A DNA stretch of 64,000 bases from an uncultured Desulfobacteraceae bacterium (GCA_913060875.1 CAJXSL010000004.1:62001-126000), one strand, 5' to 3'. Numbered from the stretch's first letter, positions 1 through 10,573 are shown. Made by a program: numbers and translations. Notes: generated from the sequence alone by a model not told the origin.

Positions 1-890
1 TTGAATGGCTGGCCCTTCTTGATGCCTATCGATGCCAAAAGGCCGAGAAGTTCCGGGCTCTGGCCCTCGGTAGGTTCGGCCTGCACAACCTCGTTGATCT
101 CCTCGTAGATCCCGTAGTCCATTCGATGAATCGTATTGTGGAACTTGCCGGATACATTAATAAAGTTCATCTTCGGCGGATTGGCCTTCTGAGACAGCGA
201 ATACACGCGAAATATCTTCTTGGTTGTATTGACGGCTGGAGCGGTGTCACCGTCCACCTGGAATCCGCGCCAAATGACCCAGTTCCCGTAGGTGTTCGTA
301 GGTGCCACATGGTATCCCTGCAGGACTTCACCCGCATAACCTGGAGGAATAATCAAAAACTTGCCGCCCTTGCCTTTGTCCGGTCCGGCGTTGCCGAAGT
401 CAGCCACATAGTGAAACCAGTGATCGTCAATAATACCAAGCACGTTGGGCGGCGTCTCGATGACCATCGGCTCATCACTCAATTCAAGCCACATCGCCAT
501 GTAGATGCTCACCGTGTTCGGTGTCAGCCACAGCGCCTTGGAATCCATGAGGTCTTCAAATAGAAGGACCGTCGTATTCGCCGGCCCAAAGTTTAGAAGA
601 CCCTTACGCATACCAGCCATGGATGCGATCGGGATGCTGCTCAAATAAGCCTGTACACCTCGCTGAAAATCCAGGTTGTCATAGACCTTCTGCGCGGTTT
701 TCTCGTCGGGAACGCCATCGAAGAGATTCAGGGTGCCAATGCGTGTCTGCAGTTTGTCCGGTGTGGCGATCCCCGGCGGGATGTCGGTGGTCATCTTCAT
801 TTGGGGCGGCGGGGTGGCCACATGGGAGCACGCCATGCCGGCGCTCATGACGAGGACCGCGATCAGAATAAACAAACGTTTGGTTTTCAT
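1..890 (-). CDS. DUF1254/DUF1214-type exported protein, C-terminus outside window
   Basis: The frame opens at an ATG at 888-890 on the minus strand and stays open to the window edge, so the C-terminus is missing. The N-terminus MKTKRLFILIAVLVMSAGMAC is a hydrophobic signal with a possible but weak lipobox at GMAC. The body has features of DUF1254/DUF1214 proteins: a GTLNLFDGVPD start, an AYLSSIP stretch, TPNTVSIYM, and DDHWFHYVADFG followed by PPGYAG. These are exported proteins of unknown biochemical role, common in marine and soil proteobacteria and often next to outer-membrane proteins. It is the last gene seen of a leftward operon and lies 29 bp after the beta-barrel gene. Family assignment is by motif recall. 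Confidence 0.85.
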   Translation of the reverse strand, partial: MKTKRLFILIAVLVMSAGMACSHVATPPPQMKMTTDIPPGIATPDKLQTRIGTLNLFDGVPDEKTAQKVYDNLDFQRGVQAYLSSIPIASMAGMRKGLLNFGPANTTVLLFEDLMDSKALWLTPNTVSIYMAMWLELSDEPMVIETPPNVLGIIDDHWFHYVADFGNAGPDKGKGGKFLIIPPGYAGEVLQGYHVAPTNTYGNWVIWRGFQVDGDTAPAVNTTKKIFRVYSLSQKANPPKMNFINVSGKFHNTIHRMDYGIYEEINEVVQAEPTEGQSPELLGLLASIGIKKGQPF

Positions 891-919
891 AATATCTCCT
901 TGGGAGCATAGGTTTCAGA

Positions 920-1702
920 CTAAAAGGCGACCACCAGACCGAGAATGGGGCCGTGCAGGGTCACGTCCCACTCGAATTGGTTCACCCCGCTGCCGTCTTC
1001 GTAATCCCAGGAAAGGGCGCGGTAACCGCCGATGAATTTGGCATCTTTTTCCCCGAACAGATCAAACCGGAAGCCCACCAACCCGCCGGCGTGCCAGGTG
1101 ACGTCGGAAGCCACGCCGAACCCACCGATACTGCCTTCCAGAGAGAGGGTCCAGCGCTCCGAGAGATCGAAGAGCGCCCGCAGGCCGACAACCGGATCGA
1201 GCCAATCCTGATCGCCGCTGACCTTACTGAAGCCCTTGAAATCGAGCTCGAGGTCGAGATAGGTGTAGCGACCGCCGGCCGTGCCATCGATGCTCACCGA
1301 GGGTCCGCCCCGGGCCGGTCCATCGGTAAGCGCCCAGTTGCCGAACCGGTAAAACCCGCCCAGCGACATCACGATCAAATCCATAGAGGGTTCGATCTTG
1401 ATGCCCTTGGTGTTGGTATCCTGGCCCAGGTTGGCATAGATAACGTTGGAGAGAATCCCCCAGCGATCGTTGCCGGCCTCGAAGGCGATCATGGCGCCGA
1501 TGTTCATCTCGTCCCAGATATCGCTGAAGTCCATGTCGATGTCCGATGTCCGGCCTTTCATAGTCACATCCCCTTCTAGGGAGACAAACCAGGCATAGGG
1601 GGCCACCGCGTAGGTCCATTCGGTGTCACCGATAGCGTCTCCGGCCCAAACGGTCGACGGCCCAAACAGAAGTACAAGGCCAATTGTCATCCGCACGACC
1701 AT
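920..1702 (-). CDS. predicted outer-membrane beta-barrel protein
   Basis: This 260-residue protein begins with a signal peptide (MTIGLVLLFGPSTVWAGDA). Alternating hydrophobic and polar strands rich in aromatic and glycine residues follow, and the protein ends in a strand finishing LGLVVAF. The terminal phenylalanine is typical of BamA-recognised outer-membrane barrels. The ATG at 1702 was chosen because the frame upstream (to 1966) reads through the end of the neighbouring lipoprotein gene and precedes the signal peptide. An AAGGAG lies 13 bp ahead, and a second ATG at 1690 is possible. Proteins of this look often sit beside DUF1254 genes. No enzymatic function is implied, and a porin-like or structural role is an inference. 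Confidence 0.8.
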   Translation of the reverse strand: MVVRMTIGLVLLFGPSTVWAGDAIGDTEWTYAVAPYAWFVSLEGDVTMKGRTSDIDMDFSDIWDEMNIGAMIAFEAGNDRWGILSNVIYANLGQDTNTKGIKIEPSMDLIVMSLGGFYRFGNWALTDGPARGGPSVSIDGTAGGRYTYLDLELDFKGFSKVSGDQDWLDPVVGLRALFDLSERWTLSLEGSIGGFGVASDVTWHAGGLVGFRFDLFGEKDAKFIGGYRALSWDYEDGSGVNQFEWDVTLHGPILGLVVAF

Positions 1703-1829
1703 CGTCCCGCCGGATCTCCTTCGGAGTGCCTTCAACACAACACCTTCCTGAAAAAAGCGAGAGCACGCACGGGCATTGCGTTCCCGTATCGAAAAAAGGC
1801 CAACACGCCGGGTAGGGGCATCATTTCCG

Positions 1830-2513
1830 TTATTGGCTCCCACCGTGAACATTGTCGAAAAAGGTTCGAATCCTTTCTGCCCAAAACTTGAACGCCTCTT
1901 CCGCAGACCCCCATGCGCTGAAGCGCTCGGTAAAGCCGGCACTGCGCTTGTCTTTGGCCACCGCAATAACCTCCTTGGTCGAGGTGTCCAGAACCATCAG
2001 TTCAACACCGGTCTCTCCTGAACCGGCCCAGGCATCGGTGGCGCCTTTCTTAATGATACTGACCCCCAGTCCGACCGGAATGACACTGGAGACGGCACTG
2101 ATGCCCGGATTGCTCTGCTCGATATCCGTGATGGCAATACGGATGCGGGCAACGCCCGGGCCCGGATCGGACACAACCGGGTAGCGGTCCCTGAGGGCGT
2201 TGATCATCTCCAGGTTGAAGGCATCGGTCAGTTCTTTCATTGCGTTGCCGTCGATACCCTTGTTCTCCGATTCCTCGGACAGGTAGAAAACAACGCTGTC
2301 CAGCATGAATTTGTCGTAGGTTTTAAAATCGACACCCGGCTTGAGCCAGCGCAGTTTGGCGCCATCGTCGGGACCCGCCTCGAGCTTTTCATAGTAGCCC
2401 GCCAGAAAACCAGGCCTGGACGACATCGCTTCGTCTGCCACGTTTTTTCCCGAAGCAGCACACCCCGCCAATGTGAACATCAATCCAATTGCCAGAATGG
2501 TCATTCGTTGCAT
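1830..2513 (-). CDS. DUF3313-family lipoprotein
   Basis: This 227-residue protein starts at the ATG at 2513, which has a good Shine-Dalgarno (AAGGAGACGGGA). It carries a clear lipoprotein signal with lipobox LAGC about 17 residues in. The mature part fits DUF3313: a KLRWLKPGVDFKTYDKFMLD segment, a long helix around NAMKELTDAFN, a conserved GVARIRIAITDIE strand, and a C-terminal AFKFWAERIRTFFD helix. Family members are uncharacterised periplasmic or outer-membrane lipoproteins. It sits between a small conserved gene and the beta-barrel gene, all leftward, which suggests one envelope operon. Confidence 0.88.
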   Translation of the reverse strand: MQRMTILAIGLMFTLAGCAASGKNVADEAMSSRPGFLAGYYEKLEAGPDDGAKLRWLKPGVDFKTYDKFMLDSVVFYLSEESENKGIDGNAMKELTDAFNLEMINALRDRYPVVSDPGPGVARIRIAITDIEQSNPGISAVSSVIPVGLGVSIIKKGATDAWAGSGETGVELMVLDTSTKEVIAVAKDKRSAGFTERFSAWGSAEEAFKFWAERIRTFFDNVHGGSQ

Positions 2514-2550
2514 TCCCGTCTCCTTCTCGTTGAGGTTCCGATTCCATGTA

Positions 2551-2826
2551 TTATTCATCGTTTGGCGATTCCGACGAAATGCAGCTCACCGACAAAATCG
2601 GCAGATGCAGGTCGTAAAGATGGTTCAACACGCCGGTCAGCTCGCTCTGATCGCGCAACCGTCCGATCAAGGTTGTCACAACGGTATGATCTTTTCGGAT
2701 TCGACGGGTAATGCGCATACCACCGAGACTGTCCGACCAGGATTCCTGCAGTCTTCCATCGACTTCGATCCGGTAGATTGCCGGCGTCCAAAGCTTTAGA
2801 CGGGGAGCATTATTCGAAGTTGTCAT
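2551..2826 (-). CDS. small conserved protein, first gene of the envelope operon
   Basis: This 91-residue protein matches a small family recognisable by a YRIEVDGRLQESWSDSLGGM start, a central TVVTTLIGRLRDQSEL segment and a closing LYDLHLPILSV. Relatives of unknown function have the same order: a beta-strand opening with ESWSDW, GxxxDQxxLxGLL in the middle, and LxxLGLPLLSV at the end. The ATG at 2826 is preceded by CAAGGATT at a usable distance. It lies 37 bp before the DUF3313 lipoprotein and about 200 bp after the MalT-like regulator, so it probably opens the operon. No signal peptide is visible, so the product is likely cytoplasmic. Confidence 0.75.
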   Translation of the reverse strand: MTTSNNAPRLKLWTPAIYRIEVDGRLQESWSDSLGGMRITRRIRKDHTVVTTLIGRLRDQSELTGVLNHLYDLHLPILSVSCISSESPNDE

Positions 2827-3020
2827 ATGGGATAATCCTTGCCAGGGTTGACCGGTTGATAGCCCATGGGGACGGTGGTGCTAGTGTTGTCTCTATCAGG
2901 CTCGGGGGGTGGGATTCATCCCCCGAAAAGGGGGAAAAACGGGGGATGAGGGGATGACGGGCAGAAAAAAATCGAAAAAAACGAGGACGCCGCCGGTCGG
3001 TCAGGCGGAGGGGCTCTTCT

Positions 3021-5747
3021 TCAGCGGTGGGAGAGAATCCCCAGCGCGGTTGCCTTTTCAACCGCCGTCCGGCGGCTGTTGGCGTCAAGCTTCTGGTAGA
3101 TATTCTTTAAATGAGTTTTAACGGTCGATGGCGACACACCCAATCTGGCCGCAATCTCTTTGTTCTGCAGCCTTTGGGCCAGCAATTCGAGAACATCGAG
3201 TTCGCGGTGGGAGAGCGGCTCCACCAGGGGCTGCGATAACGTAGATACGGTGGGGCCCCGCTTGACGTCTGCCGGTGGCCCATTCTCGCCTTGGACGATG
3301 GCCATCTTTGCGTGCGCTTCAAGGGCCCCCAGGAGTATATCGACCGGGTTCGCCAACCCTTTCCGGGTCCGCAGCTGCATCAGAAGGTTCTCCATCGACG
3401 GGCCCGCTTCGATAAACGGACGGATCCATCCCAGGGGCACGGCCACGGCCACCACTTTTCCCAGCGCTGTCAGGGCCTTCTCAGTAAGGCCCTGTCGTTC
3501 CAGAAGCAGGGCTTCTATTAGAGTCACCTCGATGGTTTGGCAGGTAAACCGGCAAGTCTCGCTCTGGTGCCGGATGTCACCCAGCAGACGAACCGCGCTT
3601 TCCAGACTCTCGGGGGACCCGTGCGCAACCAGAACCCGAGCCTTCGTGATCGGCGGCGATTCCAACCACATGAACAAATTGCCCGGCATCGGTGTGTCAT
3701 GGATCATCTGCGTTATTTGGATGGCGGACGTCACGTCCCCCCGCAGCAGAGCGATGCGGGCTTCGCAGGAATGAACCATGGATACGTATTGCGGCGCTTT
3801 CAACCCATGGGTGAACGTCGCCAGGCGACCGACCGTCGCCCTTGCGTCATGGCCCAACCCCCTGAGCTGTTGGGTCAGGGCCAACCCCGCCAGCGCATCG
3901 AGGGCGGCCATGGGTTCCAGGGCATACCGTTTCGTCTCCGCATCTGCGAAGTATCCCAAGGCAGCCTCGAATGCGCCGGCATGCAGGTGGGCGCATCCGC
4001 TCATATAGGCGGCCCACGCCAGGGTGAGCCGCATATTAAAAGCCTCGGCAACTTGCTGGAGGCGCCGGGCTTCCAGGCGGGCTTGGGGCAAATCGCCGCA
4101 AATCAGGTGAATGAACGCCAAACCTGCGACCAGGCGCGAAATCAACTGCCCCTCCGACGCATCGGTCGCCTGGATTTTTCGCTTCACATCCCGGACCGTT
4201 CGCTCCGTTTGCCCGGCCATGCATCGGGCAAGGCCCAACATGAGCTCGGCTTCCCCTATAAAGGGGCTTTTCTTGCCCGCTAGCTTGGCAATGGCCGCTT
4301 CATTGTATTGGATGCAACGTTCGGCCTGCCCCTCCCAGTAAACGACATAGCCGTTGAAAAAAGCCAGTTCGCCCGCCAGCGACGGATCCGCTGTTTGGTG
4401 GTTCATAAGCGCTTCCGCTTTCTGAAGGAGCAGCGGGACGCGTTCCATCTGGTGTTGCAGGTTGGCGATCCAGGCTTCGGTCAAAAGCAGCTTCGGGCGT
4501 TGTTGTTTGATATCACCCGGCAGCATGGCCATCCAGCGATGAACAGCAAACCACCGGTCCGCGATGAACGCCCCATCACGATGGGTTTCGACGGCCTGGG
4601 CGGCCTGCTCCGCATCCCCGGCCGCGAGGGCATGCTCGATCGCCTCGGTGATCAGCCCCTGCGAAGCAAACCAATCTCCGGCAGCGCTATGCAGCGCGAT
4701 AACGTCATCGGACTTTCTTTGGGCGCGCAGCTGCCGCTCCAGGAGATCCCCGAAAAGATGATGATATCGGAACCAGCGATCTTCCGTATCCAGAGGGATT
4801 ACAAAGAGGTTGTTCTCGCGCAAAAACTGGATAAAGGCCTGACCGGTCATGCCATTCTTTTCTGTCGTGCCGGGGGTTGAACCTAGCGCCTCACACAGGG
4901 GCGCGCAGAAGCGGTGGAGGATGGCCGTATTCAAAAGCAGGCTGCGGATGCCGGGCGGCTGGTTGTCCAAAACCTCGCTGACCAGGTAATCCATCACATA
5001 TCGCGTGTTGCCCTTCAATTGCAGCAATTGCTGGCTGGAAAGATTTCGCCCGCGCATGGCAAGGGCCGCCAGACGCAAGCCCGTCACCCATCCCTCGGTC
5101 TTCTGCGCCCATTCGACCGCCATGGCCTGAGTCCCTTGATGCCCCAGCATCCGCTGCAGGAGTTCAAACGTCTCCTCCGGCGTAAAAAGCAAATCCCGCA
5201 TGCGAAACTCGCTCAGCAACCCTTTGGCACGCAAGGCGGCAATCGGCAACAGGGGATCGCGCCGGCCCACCAGTACAAGCTGCATGGAGCGTGGTGGATG
5301 CTGCAGCAGGCCATTGAGGAATTCGTATATCAATGGGTTTTGAATACAGTGAATATCATCCAGGACGATGATAAACGGGGACGGGATTCGATCCAACTCG
5401 TTCAGGAAAGTCACTAACAGCGTCGGTGTTGGCGGAAGCGTCGGTGCGTCGATCAGGTCGGCGGTTTCGTTTAAGGCCTCGGGATATATCGAATGAACGG
5501 CGGCGACAACATAGGAAAGAAACAGATGCAGGTCGTTATCTGCTTCGTCCAGGGAAAGCCAGGTGCTTGGTCGGGCGGAGTCTTCCAGCCAGTAACTGAC
5601 CAGGGTACTTTTGCCATATCCGGCTGGTGCGGTGACCAACGCCACCGGGCGATCGAGATTTTTCTCCAAGCGCGCCTTGAGACGCGTGCGACTCACATGG
5701 TCTGCCGGTATCGGCGGCCTGTAGAGCTTCGTTTGCAATAGGGGCAT
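3021..5747 (-). CDS. MalT/LAL-type LuxR transcriptional activator
   Basis: This 908-residue protein has the three-part layout of large ATP-binding LuxR (LAL/MalT) regulators. An N-terminal STAND-type NTPase comes first, with Walker A APAGYGKST near residue 41 and a FIIVLDDIHCI Walker B segment near 125. A long helical TPR-like sensor region fills roughly residues 380-820. A C-terminal LuxR helix-turn-helix follows, with LSHRELDVLELLAQ and KEIAARLGVSPSTVKTHLKNIY. The family binds ATP and a small inducer, oligomerises, and activates promoters. It lies just upstream of the envelope operon in the same direction, so that operon is its likely target. The inducer cannot be read from sequence. Confidence 0.9.
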   Translation of the reverse strand: MPLLQTKLYRPPIPADHVSRTRLKARLEKNLDRPVALVTAPAGYGKSTLVSYWLEDSARPSTWLSLDEADNDLHLFLSYVVAAVHSIYPEALNETADLIDAPTLPPTPTLLVTFLNELDRIPSPFIIVLDDIHCIQNPLIYEFLNGLLQHPPRSMQLVLVGRRDPLLPIAALRAKGLLSEFRMRDLLFTPEETFELLQRMLGHQGTQAMAVEWAQKTEGWVTGLRLAALAMRGRNLSSQQLLQLKGNTRYVMDYLVSEVLDNQPPGIRSLLLNTAILHRFCAPLCEALGSTPGTTEKNGMTGQAFIQFLRENNLFVIPLDTEDRWFRYHHLFGDLLERQLRAQRKSDDVIALHSAAGDWFASQGLITEAIEHALAAGDAEQAAQAVETHRDGAFIADRWFAVHRWMAMLPGDIKQQRPKLLLTEAWIANLQHQMERVPLLLQKAEALMNHQTADPSLAGELAFFNGYVVYWEGQAERCIQYNEAAIAKLAGKKSPFIGEAELMLGLARCMAGQTERTVRDVKRKIQATDASEGQLISRLVAGLAFIHLICGDLPQARLEARRLQQVAEAFNMRLTLAWAAYMSGCAHLHAGAFEAALGYFADAETKRYALEPMAALDALAGLALTQQLRGLGHDARATVGRLATFTHGLKAPQYVSMVHSCEARIALLRGDVTSAIQITQMIHDTPMPGNLFMWLESPPITKARVLVAHGSPESLESAVRLLGDIRHQSETCRFTCQTIEVTLIEALLLERQGLTEKALTALGKVVAVAVPLGWIRPFIEAGPSMENLLMQLRTRKGLANPVDILLGALEAHAKMAIVQGENGPPADVKRGPTVSTLSQPLVEPLSHRELDVLELLAQRLQNKEIAARLGVSPSTVKTHLKNIYQKLDANSRRTAVEKATALGILSHR

Positions 5748-5997
5748 AGAGGGCGCTCATTTCCAATCATGCCAGTCCACGAATGCCATAATGAATGATC
5801 GCGCAACCAACTAAATCACGACTAAATTGATCTTTTCATCTTGGCCGTGGATTGGTTTTCCGTTTTTTGGCAAAATAGCGCAAATGTGATTGGCCCACAC
5901 ACAAAAACGGCAGGTAGTCCTTGTCTACAATAAAACCTCCATGCAATTCAAGTTTCGCGTGTTTGGGTGAAATAACGACGTGACCGGATGGTCAGAT

Positions 5998-6034
5998 AAA
6001 AAACGCCGGTCGTGCCCGCAGGCATCGACCGGCG
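5998..6034 (-). terminator. intrinsic terminator after gdhA
   Basis: A 9-bp perfect stem (CGCCGGTCG at 6004-6012 with CGACCGGCG at 6026-6034) is followed on the minus strand by six T (5998-6003). It lies 65 bp past the gdhA stop. The rest of 5748-5997, between this terminator and the LuxR gene, shows no gene. It is AT-richer and presumably holds the regulator's promoter. Confidence 0.88.
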
Positions 6035-6098
6035 CTTGGTGATTTACGCGTGGTGCTTTTTGGCCGCTCCAGATGAACACGGCGGCCGGGGCTTCCTC

Positions 6099-7812
<1,714 letters not shown>

Positions 7813-9396
7813 TCAGCCGTCGATAACCGCCAGGGCTTCTTCCCGGTAAGCGTCCATGACATAGGGGATTTGGGTGACTTTGGCGCACTCCTCGGTGAGG
7901 GAGAAGATATCCTGCCGGCTGATGTAGGGCACCTGCCAGTTGCGGGAGCCCGCCATGATCTGCTGCAGGCCGACCTTGATCTTGTCCACCGCGCTGTAGA
8001 TGCCGATGGCGCCCAGGGGCAGGTCGTCCACTTCGGAACCGATTTTTTCCTTCAGGACCTCATAGTTCATGAAAATTTCTTCCTTGGTGTCGCCGAAACG
8101 GGAGACCGTGGACGGCAGGCCGCCTTCTTCACCGCGCAGCCAGCGCTCGCAGTTTTTTCCCACCATGCCCGGAATCATCAGCGCCCGGCCCATGCAGACG
8201 GCTTTGCAATAGGGCGCTCCCAGGGCCAGGGCCTTGAAGACGTGATCTTCCGCGGAAAACCCGCCGGCAAAGGCGATATCCGGCACCGGCCGGCCTTTTT
8301 CCCGCAGGCGATCGCACAGCTCGTAGGCCATGGAATGGAGATAAATGGAGGGGATGCCCCATTCGCACATCATGCGCCAGGGGCTCATACCGGTGCCGCC
8401 CGGGGCGCCGTCGATGGTCAGCAGATCGATGCCGGCATCCGAGGACCAGCGGATGGCCATGGCCAGCTCGCGCATGGGGTAGGCGCCGGTCTTGAGGGTG
8501 ATGCGCTTGGCCCCCAGGGCCCGGATGCGCTCCACTTCCTTCATGAAGCCTTCCTGGTCGATGAACCCCAGGCGGGAATGGCGTTCGAACTGTTTCAGGG
8601 GGCCGGCCTTGAAGGCCGCCTGATAGGCCGGCATTTCCGGATCCGGGGTGACGATGTAGCCGCGGCTTTTCAAATCCAGGGCGCGTTGGAGGGAGTTGAC
8701 CTTGATCTCGCCGCCGATGCATTTGGCCCCCTGGCCCCATTTGAGTTCGATGGTCTCGACCCCCAGCTGGTCCAGGACGTACTCGGCCACGCCGTTGCGG
8801 GTGTCCTCCACATTCATCTGCACCAGGATATCCCCGTAGCCGTCATGGTAGCGGCGATAGGTCTCCACCCGGCGCTTCATCTCCGGCGATTTCTTGACCA
8901 GGCCGTTCCCGTTGAACTCGAGCTCCGGATCGATACCGCAGACGTTCTCGCCGCACACCAGGCAGATGCCGCTGATGGCGGCCCCCACGGCGAAATGCTC
9001 CCAGTTCCGGCGGGCGATGTCCGTGCTGCCCAGGGCCCCCGTAAAAATCGGCACCCGCATCTTGATCTTGTCTTTGGTGCCGAATTCGGTCTCCGTGTTC
9101 ACGGCCGGAAAGGTGGCCTTGTCCGGATCGGCATCGATGCCCTTGGCCCCCAGGGCATACCCCATGATGTTGAGGTGGGAGTAGTCCACCGGATAATCCT
9201 TGTCCGCACCGGCGGTCACATAGCCGAAGGGCTCGGGGTAGAGCAGCTCCCGGCCGCGGAAAGTGGCCCGGAAGGTATCGCAGTTGCCTTTGCACCCGTC
9301 GATACAGCGGCTGCACAGGCCCGATTGGGGGGCGACATTGCGGGATCGGTTTTTGGTCTGGAGAACATCGTTGGCGTTCGGTCGCTGCAGGTTCAT
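7813..9396 (-). CDS. FMN-binding glutamate synthase family protein
   Basis: This 527-residue protein corresponds to the central and FMN domains of the glutamate synthase large subunit (GltB) without the amidotransferase domain. FMN-barrel signatures include VPIFTGALGST, ETIELKWGQGAKCIGGEI, ITLKTGAYPMRELAMAI, TIDGAPGGTGMSPWRMM and FAGGFSAEDHVFKALALGA. A cysteine cluster near the N-terminus (C28, C31, C35, C39 in CSRCIDGCKGNC) probably holds an Fe-S cluster. The start at 9396 has AAGGAG. Stand-alone proteins of this kind are common in anaerobes and archaea; some make glutamate with partner subunits, while others have unknown substrates. The gdhA and ANTAR neighbours support a nitrogen role, but no GltD-like subunit is adjacent. 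Confidence 0.88.
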   Translation of the reverse strand: MNLQRPNANDVLQTKNRSRNVAPQSGLCSRCIDGCKGNCDTFRATFRGRELLYPEPFGYVTAGADKDYPVDYSHLNIMGYALGAKGIDADPDKATFPAVNTETEFGTKDKIKMRVPIFTGALGSTDIARRNWEHFAVGAAISGICLVCGENVCGIDPELEFNGNGLVKKSPEMKRRVETYRRYHDGYGDILVQMNVEDTRNGVAEYVLDQLGVETIELKWGQGAKCIGGEIKVNSLQRALDLKSRGYIVTPDPEMPAYQAAFKAGPLKQFERHSRLGFIDQEGFMKEVERIRALGAKRITLKTGAYPMRELAMAIRWSSDAGIDLLTIDGAPGGTGMSPWRMMCEWGIPSIYLHSMAYELCDRLREKGRPVPDIAFAGGFSAEDHVFKALALGAPYCKAVCMGRALMIPGMVGKNCERWLRGEEGGLPSTVSRFGDTKEEIFMNYEVLKEKIGSEVDDLPLGAIGIYSAVDKIKVGLQQIMAGSRNWQVPYISRQDIFSLTEECAKVTQIPYVMDAYREEALAVIDG

Positions 9397-9493
9397 AAAC
9401 TCCACTCCTTGGCTGTTGGTTGACTTTCTTAACGGGCCAAAGCATCGCATGCACCCCGGCCGGTTTACATTTTATTCTTCCACCCTATTTAGA

Positions 9494-9620
9494 GGTACGG
9501 CTTCGTAAAATGTTCAAGATCAAGGCGTGCAAGTTCCGAGGAGAGAGGCGTACATCGGTACGCCGCAACGACGAGGAACGCCGCACAACGCAGCTATTGG
9601 GCATTTTACGAAGCCGTACC
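9494..9620. repeat. 127-bp element with perfect 19-bp terminal inverted repeats
   Basis: GGTACGGCTTCGTAAAATG at 9494-9512 is exactly reverse-complementary to 9602-9620. The interior contains a smaller palindrome, GGCGTAC-ATCG-GTACGCC, at about 9548-9565. There is no coding capacity worth calling. It lies in the leader between the attenuator at 9627-9662 and the FMN glutamate-synthase-like gene. The structure suggests a non-autonomous, MITE-like palindromic element that would form a long hairpin in RNA. Confidence 0.8.
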
Positions 9621-9626
9621 CCCAAT

Positions 9627-9662
9627 AAAAAAAGGCGCCCCTTCCCTCAGGAAGCAGACGCC
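9627..9662 (-). terminator. intrinsic terminator / probable attenuator
   Basis: Read leftward, GGCGTCTGCTTCC-TGAG-GGAAGGGGCGCC forms a stem with a few mismatches. It is followed by seven T (9627-9633). It lies 141 bp after the GAF-ANTAR gene and 231 bp before the FMN glutamate-synthase-like gene, so it could end the regulator mRNA or attenuate the next gene. Its 5' arm overlaps the hexaloop hairpin at 9654-9672. Confidence 0.8.
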
Positions 9663-9672
9663 ATTGTCTTGC
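9654..9672 (-). promoter_or_regulatory. candidate ANTAR-binding hexaloop hairpin
   Basis: On the minus-strand transcript GC(A)AGAC-AATGGC-GTCTGC folds into a 6-bp stem with one bulged A and a six-base loop. The loop has A at position 1 and G at position 4, the signature of ANTAR RNA targets. The 3' side of the hairpin is also the 5' arm of the terminator at 9627-9662, so the two structures exclude each other. Known ANTAR targets have two such hairpins, and I could not find a convincing first one just upstream. Confidence 0.5.
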
Positions 9673-9802
9673 CGATCACCAAATTGTCGTTGCCGGAAAA
9701 CCGCCCCGGCGGATGTCTAATGCAAACACGTCGTTGTGTTAAGAGGCACTATTAGCAATACTAACAAAACTTGTCAAATCCGGATTTGATCGTCAGCGAA
9801 AC

Positions 9803-10573
9803 TTATTTGCGGGGCAGCTTGTCCAGGAGATCCAGGGCGTGGGGAATGCTGGTGTAATGACCGGTTTCAGAGGATAAAATGATGGTTTCCGCCACATCGC
9901 GCATGCTCCGGCGGGTGTCCATGCTGCGTTTCTGGATCCAGCGGTAGGCTTCCTCGGCGTTCATGCCGCGCTCGTCCATGAGAATCTCTTTGGCCCGATC
10001 GACCCGCTTGCGGGTGTGCAATTCCGCCTTGGCGCGCCGGGTGGCGCCTTGCAAGGCCGTCAGGTGCCAGACCATACCGGCCTGCCGGGCCAGGGCCTCG
10101 GCCACCTGAACGTCCAGATCGGAGAAGGCATGCCGATCAGCGGTAAAACCCATCAGGACGCCGGCCGCGGTTGACCCCTGGGCGGCCACCGGCATGCACA
10201 ACAGGGAAACCAGACCACCCTGGGCGGCAAGGTCGCGTTCCGCGGACGGGGGTGCCGCGGCCAGGTCCGGGACGGTGTGGCAGGTGCCACTCGCCAGGGC
10301 CTGCCGGCTGACGCTTCCGGAAAGATTCAGGGTCTGGGGGAAAAAGCGCCGGTCTTTCGCGTCGCCAACCGCGGCCAGCCGGAGCCGGTCCACGGGCGAG
10401 GATGTCTCCCGGCGCCACAGGCTGCAGACCGCCAGGGGCAACAGCTTGGTGGCCGCCTTGGCAATCTCCGGCAACAGGGTCTCCGGGTCGTCCCGGGACA
10501 CGATCTCCCGGTCCAGGTCGTTGAGGGTTTGGAGAATGCGGCGGAAGGCATCGGAGGGTTCGGGGTTCGGCAT
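9803..10573 (-). CDS. GAF-ANTAR transcription antitermination regulator
   Basis: This 256-residue protein has an N-terminal GAF domain (about residues 15-165, with a SLLCMPVAAQGSTAAGVLMGF core) and a C-terminal ANTAR domain (about 185-245, with KRVDRAKEILMDERGMNAEEAY and RRSMRDVAETII). ANTAR domains bind paired hexaloop RNA hairpins and prevent terminator formation. Many known examples control nitrogen or amide metabolism (NasR, AmiR). GAF would sense a small ligand. The downstream glutamate-synthase-like and gdhA genes, with an attenuator between, fit that role. The ATG at 10573 lacks a clear Shine-Dalgarno sequence, so the exact start is less sure. Confidence 0.9.
   Translation of the reverse strand: MPNPEPSDAFRRILQTLNDLDREIVSRDDPETLLPEIAKAATKLLPLAVCSLWRRETSSPVDRLRLAAVGDAKDRRFFPQTLNLSGSVSRQALASGTCHTVPDLAAAPPSAERDLAAQGGLVSLLCMPVAAQGSTAAGVLMGFTADRHAFSDLDVQVAEALARQAGMVWHLTALQGATRRAKAELHTRKRVDRAKEILMDERGMNAEEAYRWIQKRSMDTRRSMRDVAETIILSSETGHYTSIPHALDLLDKLPRK

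Noticed and set aside
1703-1966. N-terminal extension of the beta-barrel protein to 1966
   Set aside because: It overlaps the end of the lipoprotein gene in another frame and would place residues before a clear signal peptide.
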